Shown one piece after another: positions 15,474 to 22,160 of a stretch of 64,000 bases of DNA (positions are counted from its first letter, which is position 1; each line of letters begins with the position of its first letter). The position numbers and the translations under genes are program-made. The stretch is from Bacteroidales bacterium UBA3290 (GTDB lineage: Bacteria > Bacteroidota > Bacteroidia > Bacteroidales > UBA932). Where the stretch lies: NCBI GenBank assembly GCA_002361615.1, contig DETK01000014.1, positions 2,885 to 66,884 on the forward strand. The letters are read 5' to 3'. The notes under the pieces are model-generated. The model did no database searches and had not been told where the DNA came from. It saw nothing but the letters and a program-made list of their open reading frames with translations.

Positions 15474-16771
15474 CCCGTAACATCTCCTTCCCCATCGCAG
15501 GCCGCGTACCCATCGGCGGCGGCCATCCCATCCTGGTCCAGACCATGTGCAACACCTCGACCGACGACATCGACGGCTCGCTCGCGCAATGCCGGGCGAT
15601 GGCTGCCGCCGGCGCCGACCTGATCCGCCTCACCACCCAGGGAATCAAGCAAGTCGATTCGCTCCGCCAGATCAAGGAGCGGCTCCGTGCCGAAGGCATC
15701 GACACGCCGCTGGTGGCCGACATCCACTTCCTGGCCGACGCCGCCCTGGCCGCAGCCACGGTTGCCGACAAGGTGCGCATCAATCCGGGCAATTTCGCCA
15801 AGGAGCATGCAGTGGCCTGCGCCAAATTCCGGGAGCTTCTCGCCCTGTGCAAACAAAACAGCACCGCCATCCGCATCGGTCTGAACCACGGTTCGCTGGG
15901 CGAGCGTATCACACAGCGCTACGGCGCCACGCCGCTGGCCATGAAGGAAGCCGTGGTGGAATGGCTGAAGATGTGTATCGAAGAAGATTTCTACGATGTC
16001 GTCGTTTCGCTCAAGGCCAGCAACACCATCGTAATGGTGGAAGCCTACCGCCTCCTCTACGCCGCCATGCGCGACGACCTGGGCTGCATCTTCCCTCTGC
16101 ACCTGGGCGTGACCGAAGCGGGCAACGGCGATGAAGGACGCATCAAATCGGCCGTAGGCATCGGCACGCTGCTGGGCGAAGGGATCGGCGATACCATCCG
16201 CGTTTCTTTGACAGAGAATCCGGTCAACGAGATTCCGGCCGGAAGGCAGATCGTCGCCGCCATCGCCGCGGGCTATTCGCCGCGCGGCGGCCGCAGCTGC
16301 GTCGAGGCCGACGACTGGAACGATTTCATCATCAAGGCTTCCTGCCTCTGGGGGCCGTCGCTGCTCGACAAAAAGATCGACGACTTTTCGCTGGAAGGTT
16401 CGACCATCGGCGGAGCGCCCGTCCCGGCCTCCGACGGAGAACGCTTCCGCGATATGCTCCTGCAGGCCTGCCGGCGCCGCTTCACCCGGCCCGAATACAT
16501 CGCCTGCCCGGGCTGCGGCCGTACCTTGTACGACCTGGAATCCACCTTCAACGAAGTGAAACGACGCACAAGCCACCTGGCCGGCGTGAAAATCGCCGTA
16601 ATGGGCTGTGTCGTCAACGGACCCGGCGAAATGGCCGACGCCGATTACGGCTACGTCGGCGAGGGCCGCGGCCACGTCACCCTCTACCGCGGCAAAACCC
16701 CCGTCATCCGCTACATCCCCCAGGAAGAAGCCATCGACCGCCTCCTGGAACTCATCGAGAGCGACCGCTAG
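15467..16771 (+). CDS. ispG: 4-hydroxy-3-methylbut-2-enyl diphosphate synthase, compact form
   Basis: IspG reductively converts MEcPP to HMBPP in the non-mevalonate isoprenoid pathway using a [4Fe-4S] cluster. The TIM-barrel half (VQTMCNTST, ADIHF, RINPGNF, LGVTEAG) is intact. Cluster ligands are CPGC at about 346-349 and Cys in MGCVVNGPGE near 380, with the conserved Glu following. At 434 residues it is shorter than the roughly 600-residue form usual in Bacteroidota and plants: only about 70 residues separate the barrel (ending GYSPRGG) from the cluster domain where an extra domain normally sits. No frame disruption is visible, so it is probably a natural compact form. Its start overlaps the preceding gene by seven bases. 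Confidence 0.94.
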   Translation: MVARNISFPIAGRVPIGGGHPILVQTMCNTSTDDIDGSLAQCRAMAAAGADLIRLTTQGIKQVDSLRQIKERLRAEGIDTPLVADIHFLADAALAAATVADKVRINPGNFAKEHAVACAKFRELLALCKQNSTAIRIGLNHGSLGERITQRYGATPLAMKEAVVEWLKMCIEEDFYDVVVSLKASNTIVMVEAYRLLYAAMRDDLGCIFPLHLGVTEAGNGDEGRIKSAVGIGTLLGEGIGDTIRVSLTENPVNEIPAGRQIVAAIAAGYSPRGGRSCVEADDWNDFIIKASCLWGPSLLDKKIDDFSLEGSTIGGAPVPASDGERFRDMLLQACRRRFTRPEYIACPGCGRTLYDLESTFNEVKRRTSHLAGVKIAVMGCVVNGPGEMADADYGYVGEGRGHVTLYRGKTPVIRYIPQEEAIDRLLELIESDR

Positions 16772-16785
16772 TCCCCCTCGTCAGC

Positions 16786-16913
16786 TACTTTCGCCGCGAC
16801 GACAATGTCAGCTTTCCTACGTTGTCGTCGCGGGCCAAAAACGGGCAATTTCGGCAAAAACCGGGACGCGACGGCGTTCTGAGCACCTTCACAGTGTCGT
16901 CGCGGCAAAAGTA
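16786..16913. mobile_element. MITE-like element with 19-bp terminal inverted repeats
   Basis: TACTTTCGCCGCGACGACA at 16786-16804 pairs with 16895-16913 at 18 of 19 positions. A partial third copy (TTGTCGTCGCGG) lies near 16822. The 128-base element starts 14 bases after the ispG stop, contains no gene and overlaps the 3' end of hepT. This looks like a small non-autonomous insertion or a REP-type structure. Confidence 0.55.
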
Positions 16914-17192
16914 ACGATTTTCCACATCACATCGTCCGTTACAGCAGCGTAATCGTGGATAACCCGGGGTGGCAATAATTGCCCTGGCATTGGAGATTTC
17001 GATGCCAGGGTTCTCTTTCAGAATCTTGCTTACGGCCTCGCCGATAATACCGATATTGCGCTCGATAGCCCTGCGGAGCATCAGATTCTTGCCATATTCG
17101 TCAAAGCGACGGGGAACCTGTTCAAAAAAGGACTGAATCTCGTCGATGGCAGTGGAAATGTCGTAGAGGTGTGCCTTAAGATGCCTTTCCAT
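16889..17192 (-). pseudogene. HepT-family ribonuclease toxin, frameshifted at its catalytic motif
   Basis: The first about 74 residues (MERHLKAHLYDIS to SNARAIIAT) match HepT/DUF86 toxins, which are HEPN ribonucleases neutralised by MntA. The family then needs an RX4HXY active-site motif (ATRNRVIHDY-like). Here the frame runs off near 16962-16970, but the missing end, HDYAAVTDDVMWKIVTF, is present in another minus-strand frame from 16957 down to a stop at 16889. Comparison with the expected motif suggests loss of five bases, removing the catalytic Arg. The 3' end is also covered by an inverted-repeat element. It overlaps mntA by 17 bases. An assembly or read error is the alternative. Confidence 0.8.
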
Positions 17193-17490
17193 AGATAAGT
17201 TGTTTGGTTTCGTCCAATTCCTCTTTGAAGTAGGGATTCCTTACGGCATTGTATTCTACAAGATCCACATCTCGCTTGAGAAGATCTTCCAAAGCAAACT
17301 TGAAACTGAAATAATTATCTCCGTACACCATGAGCGGCAGGGCTTCGCGGTCGAAAATAACGGTAAAGTCAACGTCACTGTCCTTGTTGAATCTACGGGT
17401 GAGGACCGATCCGAAGACATATAGCTGCAGCACCTTGTGCTTTTCACACAGGGCAATTATCTGGGCCATATTCCGTTTGATCAGTCTCAT
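17176..17490 (-). CDS. MntA-type nucleotidyltransferase antitoxin
   Basis: A 104-residue minimal nucleotidyltransferase. The diagnostic GSX10DXD motif is complete (GSVLTRRFNKDSDVD). In HepT/MntA pairs the antitoxin transfers AMP to a Tyr of the HepT active site, silencing it. The partner gene, immediately downstream and overlapping by 17 bases, is frameshifted, so this antitoxin may now be an orphan. I chose ATG 17488-17490 over an upstream TTG because a TATATTTG -7 box occupies 17497-17504. The gene and its neighbour are visibly AT-richer than the surrounding core genes, consistent with horizontal acquisition. Confidence 0.85.
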   Translation of the reverse strand: MRLIKRNMAQIIALCEKHKVLQLYVFGSVLTRRFNKDSDVDFTVIFDREALPLMVYGDNYFSFKFALEDLLKRDVDLVEYNAVRNPYFKEELDETKQLIYGKAS

Positions 17491-17496
17491 AGTATG

Positions 17497-17504
17497 CAAA
17501 TATA
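17497..17504 (-). promoter_or_regulatory. mntA promoter -7 box (TATATTTG), near-leaderless
   Basis: A consensus TAnnTTTG box ends only six bases before the mntA ATG, so the transcript should have almost no 5' leader. Confidence 0.5.
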
Positions 17505-17823
17505 CCGCTTTTTGTCCATCTAAAAGTTTTTTTTTGTCTCCTCTTCAATATCGGGGCGGAACTATAGTTAGTCTCGTTTGAAAAGAAACCTTCGTCAATC
17601 ATCTTCCGAGACTACAGCCCGGTTCAGATGACGAAAGGATATGATTACTGACGCCCTCGCCGGAGGATCTTCAATCCAACACAGTATCGTCAGCCGAATT
17701 AAAAGACCTTCGCCGTTGCCACTACCGGAAATACAATTCGGCTTGGTCTACGAACGGATCATGCCCTGAATGACGTATGTTTGGCCATAGCATGCTCCTC
17801 CGATACCAGACGTTCGGGGCGTA
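17505..17823. other. 319-base stretch with no supported gene
   Basis: No coding frame, RNA gene or known motif is recognisable here. The only local structure I see is a 9-base inverted repeat, AGCCGAATT at 17692-17700 with 17735-17743. Codon character is poor in all frames, so this may be decayed DNA beside the toxin-antitoxin remnant. Confidence 0.5.
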
Positions 17824-18022
17824 GTCCGGGGAGGGACATTTCTGAGTGATTTGGAGAAAAAGGGAGCGTGGGAAGGCCTGTGCAGGGAGCGTTGCTTGCA
17901 TGACGGCGTTTTGTTCGACGACCGTTACGGGCCTTGCGCCCGTAAAAGGGAGAAGTTCGCCGTCAAGCGACCGGGTGAGCCCCTTTTTCTCCGCATGAGC
18001 GAGGAAATGTCCCTCCCCGGAC
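17824..18022. repeat. 199-bp nested inverted-repeat element
   Basis: The outer arms GTCCGGGGAGGGACATTT (17824-17841 with 18005-18022) match perfectly over 18 bases. Inner arms GGAGAAAAAGGG (17853-17864 with 17981-17992) match over 12, and a small central hairpin ACGGGC/GCCCGT is at 17927-17943. An open frame of 72 codons runs through it but shows no recognisable protein signal, so I treat it as structured non-coding or mobile DNA. Confidence 0.65.
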
Positions 18023-18053
18023 GGAGCGATATGTCTTCGAAAGCCGGCATCCT

Positions 18054-18089
18054 GAAAAAGAAAAGGTGACCGGATTTCCAGTCACCTTT
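18054..18089 (-). terminator. intrinsic terminator after rpmE2
   Basis: On the minus strand AAAGGTGACTGG pairs with CCGGTCACCTTT around AAAT and is followed by TCTTTTT, 23 bases past the rpmE2 stop. A strong, correctly oriented terminator. Confidence 0.8.
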
Positions 18090-18111
18090 CTCTTTTCCTG
18101 TGAAGAAGGGA

Positions 18112-18363
18112 TTACTTCTTCTTCTGACCGTATCTCGAGTAGAATTTGTCCACGCGGCCGGCGGTGTCGACGAGTTTCATCTTGCCCGTGTAGAACGGGT
18201 GGGAAGTGTTGGAGATCTCGACTTTCACCAGCGGGAACGTCACGCCGTCAATGTCAATCGTTTCCTTCGTACCTACGCAGGAACGGGTGATGAAGACGTT
18301 TTCGTTGGACATATCCTTGAATGCTACAAGACGGTAGGATTCGGGATGGATTCCTTTTTTCAT
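18112..18363 (-). CDS. rpmE2: 50S ribosomal protein L31, type B
   Basis: The 83-residue product begins MKKGIHPESYRLVAFKDMS and contains SHPFYTGKMKLVDTAGRVDKF, both diagnostic of L31. It lacks the CxxC zinc ligands of the type A protein (a single Cys at about 29), which marks the zinc-independent type B form. It is a component of the large ribosomal subunit at the inter-subunit bridge. The gene is transcribed alone: a full promoter is at 18401-18431 and a terminator at 18054-18089. Confidence 0.97.
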   Translation of the reverse strand: MKKGIHPESYRLVAFKDMSNENVFITRSCVGTKETIDIDGVTFPLVKVEISNTSHPFYTGKMKLVDTAGRVDKFYSRYGQKKK

Positions 18364-18400
18364 GATTATCTGGTTTTAAAACAGTTTCTTAAACGGACCG

Positions 18401-18431
18401 CAAAAGTAGGAATAATTTGCAGATTCACAAA
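18401..18431 (-). promoter_or_regulatory. consensus promoter of rpmE2
   Basis: The minus strand has TTTG (18431-18428), a 19-base spacer and TACTTTTG (18408-18401), a full match to the Bacteroidota housekeeping promoter. A plus-strand TAACTTTG at 18451-18458 probably serves glmM in the opposite direction. Confidence 0.65.
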
Positions 18432-18483
18432 ATTATTTTGCCTTTTTGATTAACTTTGCGAACTAGAAAAACCGAACGGTCCC

Positions 18484-19869
18484 ATGACACTCATCAAATC
18501 CATATCCGGCATCCGCGGTACGATAGGCGGAGCCATCGGGGATGCGCTCACCCCCATCGACATCGTCAAGTTCACGGCGGCCTATGCCCGCCAGCTCAAA
18601 ATGAAGTTCCCCGGCAAGGAGCGATACAAAGTGGTCGTCGGGCGCGACGCCCGCATCTCCGGCGAGATGGTCGACCATATCGTCTCGGGAACACTGCTGG
18701 CCTGCGGCGTCGACGTGGTCAATGCCGGCCTGGCCTCCACCCCCACCACGGAAATGGCCGTGCTCTTCGAGCAGGCTGACGGCGGCATCATCCTGACCGC
18801 CTCGCACAATCCCAAACAGTGGAACGCGTTGAAACTGCTCAACGAAAAAGGCGAGTTCCTGACGGACGCCGAAGGCAAGGCACTCCAGCAAGTGGCCGAA
18901 GCCGAGGATTTCGAATTCCCCGACGTCGACCGGCTCGGCACCCTGACACAGAAGGATTTCACCGCAGCCCACATCGAGGCCGTCAAAAACTATCCGCTCG
19001 TGGACCTGCCCGCCATCCGCAACGCGCATTTCAAGGTGGTGCTCGACGCCATCAATTCCGTAGGCGGCATCTGCATGCCGGCGCTCTTCGAGGCGCTTGG
19101 CGTGGAATGCATCACCATCAACGGCGAGCCGAACGGTCATTTCGCACACAATCCGGAGCCGCTGCCGGCCAACCTGGTCGGCCTTTCCGAGGCCGTCGTC
19201 CGCGAAAAAGCGGACCTGGGCGTCTCGGTCGATCCCGACGTCGACCGCCTGGCCTTCATCTGCGAGAACGGCGTTCCTTTCGGAGAAGAATACACGCTCG
19301 TGGCCGTCGCCGACTACGTCCTTTCCGTCAAGAAAGGTCCCACGGTCTCGAACATCTCTTCTTCGCGCGCGCTTCGCGACGTAACGGAAGCGCACGGCTG
19401 CCGCTATTACAGCTGCAAGGTCGGTGAAGTCAACGCCTCCACGATGATGCAGGAAGTCGGCGCCGTTATCGGCGGTGAAGGCAACGGCGGCGTCATCGTT
19501 CCCGACCTCCACTACGGCCGCGACGCGCTGATCGGCGTTGCGCTCTTCCTGAGCAACATGGCGCACAAAAAGCTGAGCGCCACCGCATTGAGAGCAACCT
19601 ACCCCGACTATTTCGTTTCGAAGAACCGCATCGAGATGAGTGATCCGGCGCAGATTGAAGCGGCGCTCCAAGCCGTGGAGAAGCATTTCGCCGGCGCAAG
19701 CATCAACAAGATGGACGGTCTCCGCATCGACTTCGAGCAAGCGCGCAAATGGTTCGTCCTCCGCAAGTCGAACACCGAACCCATCATCCGCATCTACGCC
19801 GAAGCTCCCACCGAGTCCGTCGCCGACGCCCTCGCCCAGGAAGTCATCAAAGTCATTAACAGCAAATGA
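18484..19869 (+). CDS. glmM: phosphoglucosamine mutase
   Basis: GlmM converts glucosamine-6-phosphate to glucosamine-1-phosphate for UDP-GlcNAc synthesis, feeding peptidoglycan and lipid A. The 461-residue protein has the alpha-D-phosphohexomutase layout: catalytic Ser107 in TASHNP, metal-binding DPDVDR near 250-255, sugar-binding GEGNGG near 335, and phosphate-binding RKSNTEP near the C-terminus. The spacing and the SISGIRGT start match Bacteroidales members labelled GlmM or phosphomannomutase, so some sugar promiscuity cannot be excluded. A TAACTTTG box lies 26 bases upstream. The NamZ-like gene starts 39 bases downstream and shares the wall theme. Confidence 0.9.
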   Translation: MTLIKSISGIRGTIGGAIGDALTPIDIVKFTAAYARQLKMKFPGKERYKVVVGRDARISGEMVDHIVSGTLLACGVDVVNAGLASTPTTEMAVLFEQADGGIILTASHNPKQWNALKLLNEKGEFLTDAEGKALQQVAEAEDFEFPDVDRLGTLTQKDFTAAHIEAVKNYPLVDLPAIRNAHFKVVLDAINSVGGICMPALFEALGVECITINGEPNGHFAHNPEPLPANLVGLSEAVVREKADLGVSVDPDVDRLAFICENGVPFGEEYTLVAVADYVLSVKKGPTVSNISSSRALRDVTEAHGCRYYSCKVGEVNASTMMQEVGAVIGGEGNGGVIVPDLHYGRDALIGVALFLSNMAHKKLSATALRATYPDYFVSKNRIEMSDPAQIEAALQAVEKHFAGASINKMDGLRIDFEQARKWFVLRKSNTEPIIRIYAEAPTESVADALAQEVIKVINSK

Positions 19870-19908
19870 ATCGCTTAGCTTGCAGGTATCGATTCTAAAC
19901 ACAATCGA

Positions 19909-21009
19909 ATGTTTTCATTCAGGACGACACCGCTGCTGGAGCAGGAAGACAGGGTGCTCAGGAAAGGGCGTGTAGCGGTGCTATGCAATCAGGTAGCGTG
20001 GCATCCGGATACAGGCGAATATCTCTTTGAGACACTTGCACGACGGGGAAACCTCGTGAAGATCTTCACGCCTGAGCATGCCCTGTATGGCCCCATGGTC
20101 GAAGGAATCGAGACCGTCGAAGTCACGACGACGGTCGAGGAGGCCGACCTCGAGGGCATCGATGCGCTGGTCATCGAATTGCAGGATGCCGGCGCCCGCT
20201 ACAGCAACTTCACCACCCTGCTTTACAACCTGTTCAAACGGCTCAAGACCAGTGATGCCGACATATCTGTCTTCCTGATCGACCGCATCAATCCCTCGGG
20301 CCGGCAGATCGAAGGGACGCTGGGCATCATCGGCCTGCCCCACCGCCACGGCCTGACCCTGGGCGAAGTGGCGAACCTCTTCTACAACGACCTGGGCGCG
20401 CGCTTTCCGCTGCATATCATCAGCGTGGGAGCCGAAGCCGTGAACCGTGAGCTGATGGCTTGGACCATCCCGCCCTTCTCCGACTTTTCAGGCCTCTTCA
20501 CGCCCAATTTCTACAGCGGACAGTGCCTGTGGATGGGCACGAACGTCAGCTACGGCCACGGCACCAACCGCCCCTTCGAGCAGTTCGGCGCCCCGTGGAT
20601 GGAGCCGCTCTTCGATTACAACCGGAACCAGGGCCTGCGCAGCTGGAACGATCCGGACGGCCCGATCGCGCACAGCGGCCTGCATATCCGCTGGACGCGT
20701 TTCGTTCCCTCCTACGGTATCTACCAAGACGAGACCTGCTTCGGCTTCCAGCTGATGTTCATCCCCGGCGCCGCCTACCATGCCCTGAACCATGCCCTGC
20801 AGTTGCTCCGTTTCGTACACGAGACCTGCCCGCAGTTCAAGGCCGACGGCCTGGGCCGCTATCTGGAAGACGCTACGCTGATGAACTACGTCGAAGGCCG
20901 CCTCGACTGGGAAGGGACGCGGGAATACATCAAGGCCGAGGAGCAGAAGTGGCTGCGCAAGTCGAAGAAGTACACGCTCTACGGAGACGACCCGTTCCGA
21001 ATCAAATAA
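19909..21009 (+). CDS. NamZ-like DUF1343 protein (exo-N-acetylmuramidase family)
   Basis: This 366-residue protein carries the DUF1343 fold through its full length (VLCNQVAWHPDTGEYLFE, KIFTPEHALYG, FLIDRINPSGRQIEGT, GLPHRHGLTLGEVANLF, PNFYSG, SYGHGTNRPFEQFGAPW). Characterised family members are exo-beta-N-acetylmuramidases that release MurNAc from wall fragments. Many relatives have a signal peptide or lipobox; this one starts MFSFRTTPLLEQ with none visible, so a cytoplasmic, wall-recycling role is likely. It sits 39 bases after glmM in the same direction. Family assignment is firm; enzymatic activity is inferred. Confidence 0.85.
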   Translation: MFSFRTTPLLEQEDRVLRKGRVAVLCNQVAWHPDTGEYLFETLARRGNLVKIFTPEHALYGPMVEGIETVEVTTTVEEADLEGIDALVIELQDAGARYSNFTTLLYNLFKRLKTSDADISVFLIDRINPSGRQIEGTLGIIGLPHRHGLTLGEVANLFYNDLGARFPLHIISVGAEAVNRELMAWTIPPFSDFSGLFTPNFYSGQCLWMGTNVSYGHGTNRPFEQFGAPWMEPLFDYNRNQGLRSWNDPDGPIAHSGLHIRWTRFVPSYGIYQDETCFGFQLMFIPGAAYHALNHALQLLRFVHETCPQFKADGLGRYLEDATLMNYVEGRLDWEGTREYIKAEEQKWLRKSKKYTLYGDDPFRIK

Positions 21010-21015
21010 AAACGT

Positions 21016-21023
21016 TATCTTTG
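21016..21023 (+). promoter_or_regulatory. possible -7 box (TATCTTTG) just before the zeta-like gene
   Basis: TATCTTTG ends four bases before the GTG start at 21028, in the 18-base gap after the NamZ-like gene. If used, the transcript would be practically leaderless. No -33 TTTG is seen at the right spacing. Confidence 0.35.
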
Positions 21024-21027
21024 TGAT

Positions 21028-21615
21028 GTGTCCAGGTTATATGTCATATCGGGCTGTAACGGTGCGGGAAAGACCACTGCATCGTATACGATCCTGCCCG
21101 ACCTGCTGAACCTGCACACCTTCGTCAACGCCGACGAAATCGCCGATGAACTTTCCCCCCAGGAGCCGGAGAAAGAGATGATCCGCGCATCACGGCTCAT
21201 GCTCGAGCGGATGGACCAGCTTATCGAACGGGGAGAAGATTTCGCCGTAGAGACGACCCTCGCCACAAAGAGCCTGGCCGGCGTCATCGCACGAGCCCAG
21301 AACAAAGGCTACATGGTGGGCATCTTCTACTTCTGGCTCAAGAGCGATGACCTTGCCGTACGGCGCGTCGCCATCCGGGTGGCGTCGGGCGGCCACAACG
21401 TCCCGGAGCCGACCATCCGCCGCCGCTACCGCCAGGGGATAGAGAACCTGCGGAATATCTACCTTCCCCTGTGCAACTACTGGGTGCTGGTCGACAACAG
21501 CGCCCGCAAGGGGAAATGGATCGCCGAGGGCGGGCTCAGCTACCCGACCCGGATCTACAACAAACGCTTATACAACTTGATATTGAATACAGACAACAAA
21601 ACGACACAACCATGA
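21028..21615 (+). CDS. zeta-toxin-like P-loop kinase (predicted small ATPase)
   Basis: A 195-residue nucleotide-binding protein. Walker A is GCNGAGKTT (residues 9-17), followed by FVNADEIADEL, the zeta-toxin/PezT-type 'NxD' segment, FAVETTLATKS, and an Arg-rich lid (RRVAIRVASGG, RRRYRQGIENL). Relatives include zeta toxins that phosphorylate UDP-sugars and uncharacterised COG4185 ATPases; this sequence is closer in layout to the latter. No antitoxin gene adjoins it. Start is GTG at 21028, directly after a -7-like box; no in-frame ATG is near. It overlaps the slyD-like gene by four bases (ATGA), suggesting coupled translation. Function unproven. Confidence 0.75.
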   Translation: MSRLYVISGCNGAGKTTASYTILPDLLNLHTFVNADEIADELSPQEPEKEMIRASRLMLERMDQLIERGEDFAVETTLATKSLAGVIARAQNKGYMVGIFYFWLKSDDLAVRRVAIRVASGGHNVPEPTIRRRYRQGIENLRNIYLPLCNYWVLVDNSARKGKWIAEGGLSYPTRIYNKRLYNLILNTDNKTTQP

Positions 21616-22160
21616 CAATCCAAGACGAAAAAGTCGTCGCCCTGACCTATACGCTCACGGTCGACGGCCAAGTGGCAGACCAGGCGACGGAAGAGAATCC
21701 CCTCGAATTCATTTTCGGGCTGGGCTACCTGCTCCCGAAATTCGAGGAATACATCCAGGGAAAAAGCGTGGGCGACAGTTTCGCGTTCGTCCTGAGTCCC
21801 GCCGAAGGCTACGGCGTGTATGACGACCAGGCCGTGGTGGAACTCCCCAAACATATTTTCGAGATCGACGGCAAGATCCAGGAGCAGCTGCTGGTAGTCG
21901 GAAAGACGATTCCGATGATGAACCAGGCCGGCGGCGTGATTCCGGGCAAGGTGGTGGAAGTCGGACCGGACAGCGTGAAGATGGACTTCAACCACGAACT
22001 GGCCGGCAAGGAACTCCATTTCACCGGCAAGGTGACAGCCATCCGCGACGCTACCGAAAAGGAGCTCACCGAAGGACTGCACGGAGAACGCGCAGCCCAG
22101 GGTTGCGGCGGAAACTGCTCATCGTGCGGGGGAAACTGCGGCGGCAGCTGCGGCGACTAG
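21612..22160 (+). CDS. slyD: SlyD-like FKBP-type peptidyl-prolyl isomerase
   Basis: A 182-residue cytoplasmic proline isomerase and chaperone. The FKBP core with inserted IF (chaperone flap) domain is clear: NPLEFIFGLGYLLPKFEEYIQGKSVGD, then SPAEGYGVYDDQAVVELPKHIF, and the FNHELAGKELHFTGKV block. The tail (about 165-182) is Cys/Gly-rich (CGGNCSSCGGNC), the SlyD-type metal-binding extension that can bind nickel. The ATG at 21612 was chosen because the core begins there; the open frame upstream lies inside the preceding gene. Its last 42 bases overlap the convergent FAD dehydrogenase gene, so the metal tail is encoded antisense to that protein's C-terminus. Confidence 0.9.
   Translation: MTIQDEKVVALTYTLTVDGQVADQATEENPLEFIFGLGYLLPKFEEYIQGKSVGDSFAFVLSPAEGYGVYDDQAVVELPKHIFEIDGKIQEQLLVVGKTIPMMNQAGGVIPGKVVEVGPDSVKMDFNHELAGKELHFTGKVTAIRDATEKELTEGLHGERAAQGCGGNCSSCGGNCGGSCGD

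Noticed and set aside
17851..18069. 72-codon frame inside the nested inverted repeat
   Set aside because: It runs through both arms of the palindrome and its product has no recognised similarity, so coding is unlikely, though I cannot exclude it without conservation data.
21471..21611. Extended slyD start within the zeta-like gene
   Set aside because: The FKBP domain begins at the ATG at 21612, which overlaps the upstream stop. The extension is out-of-frame sequence of the neighbour.
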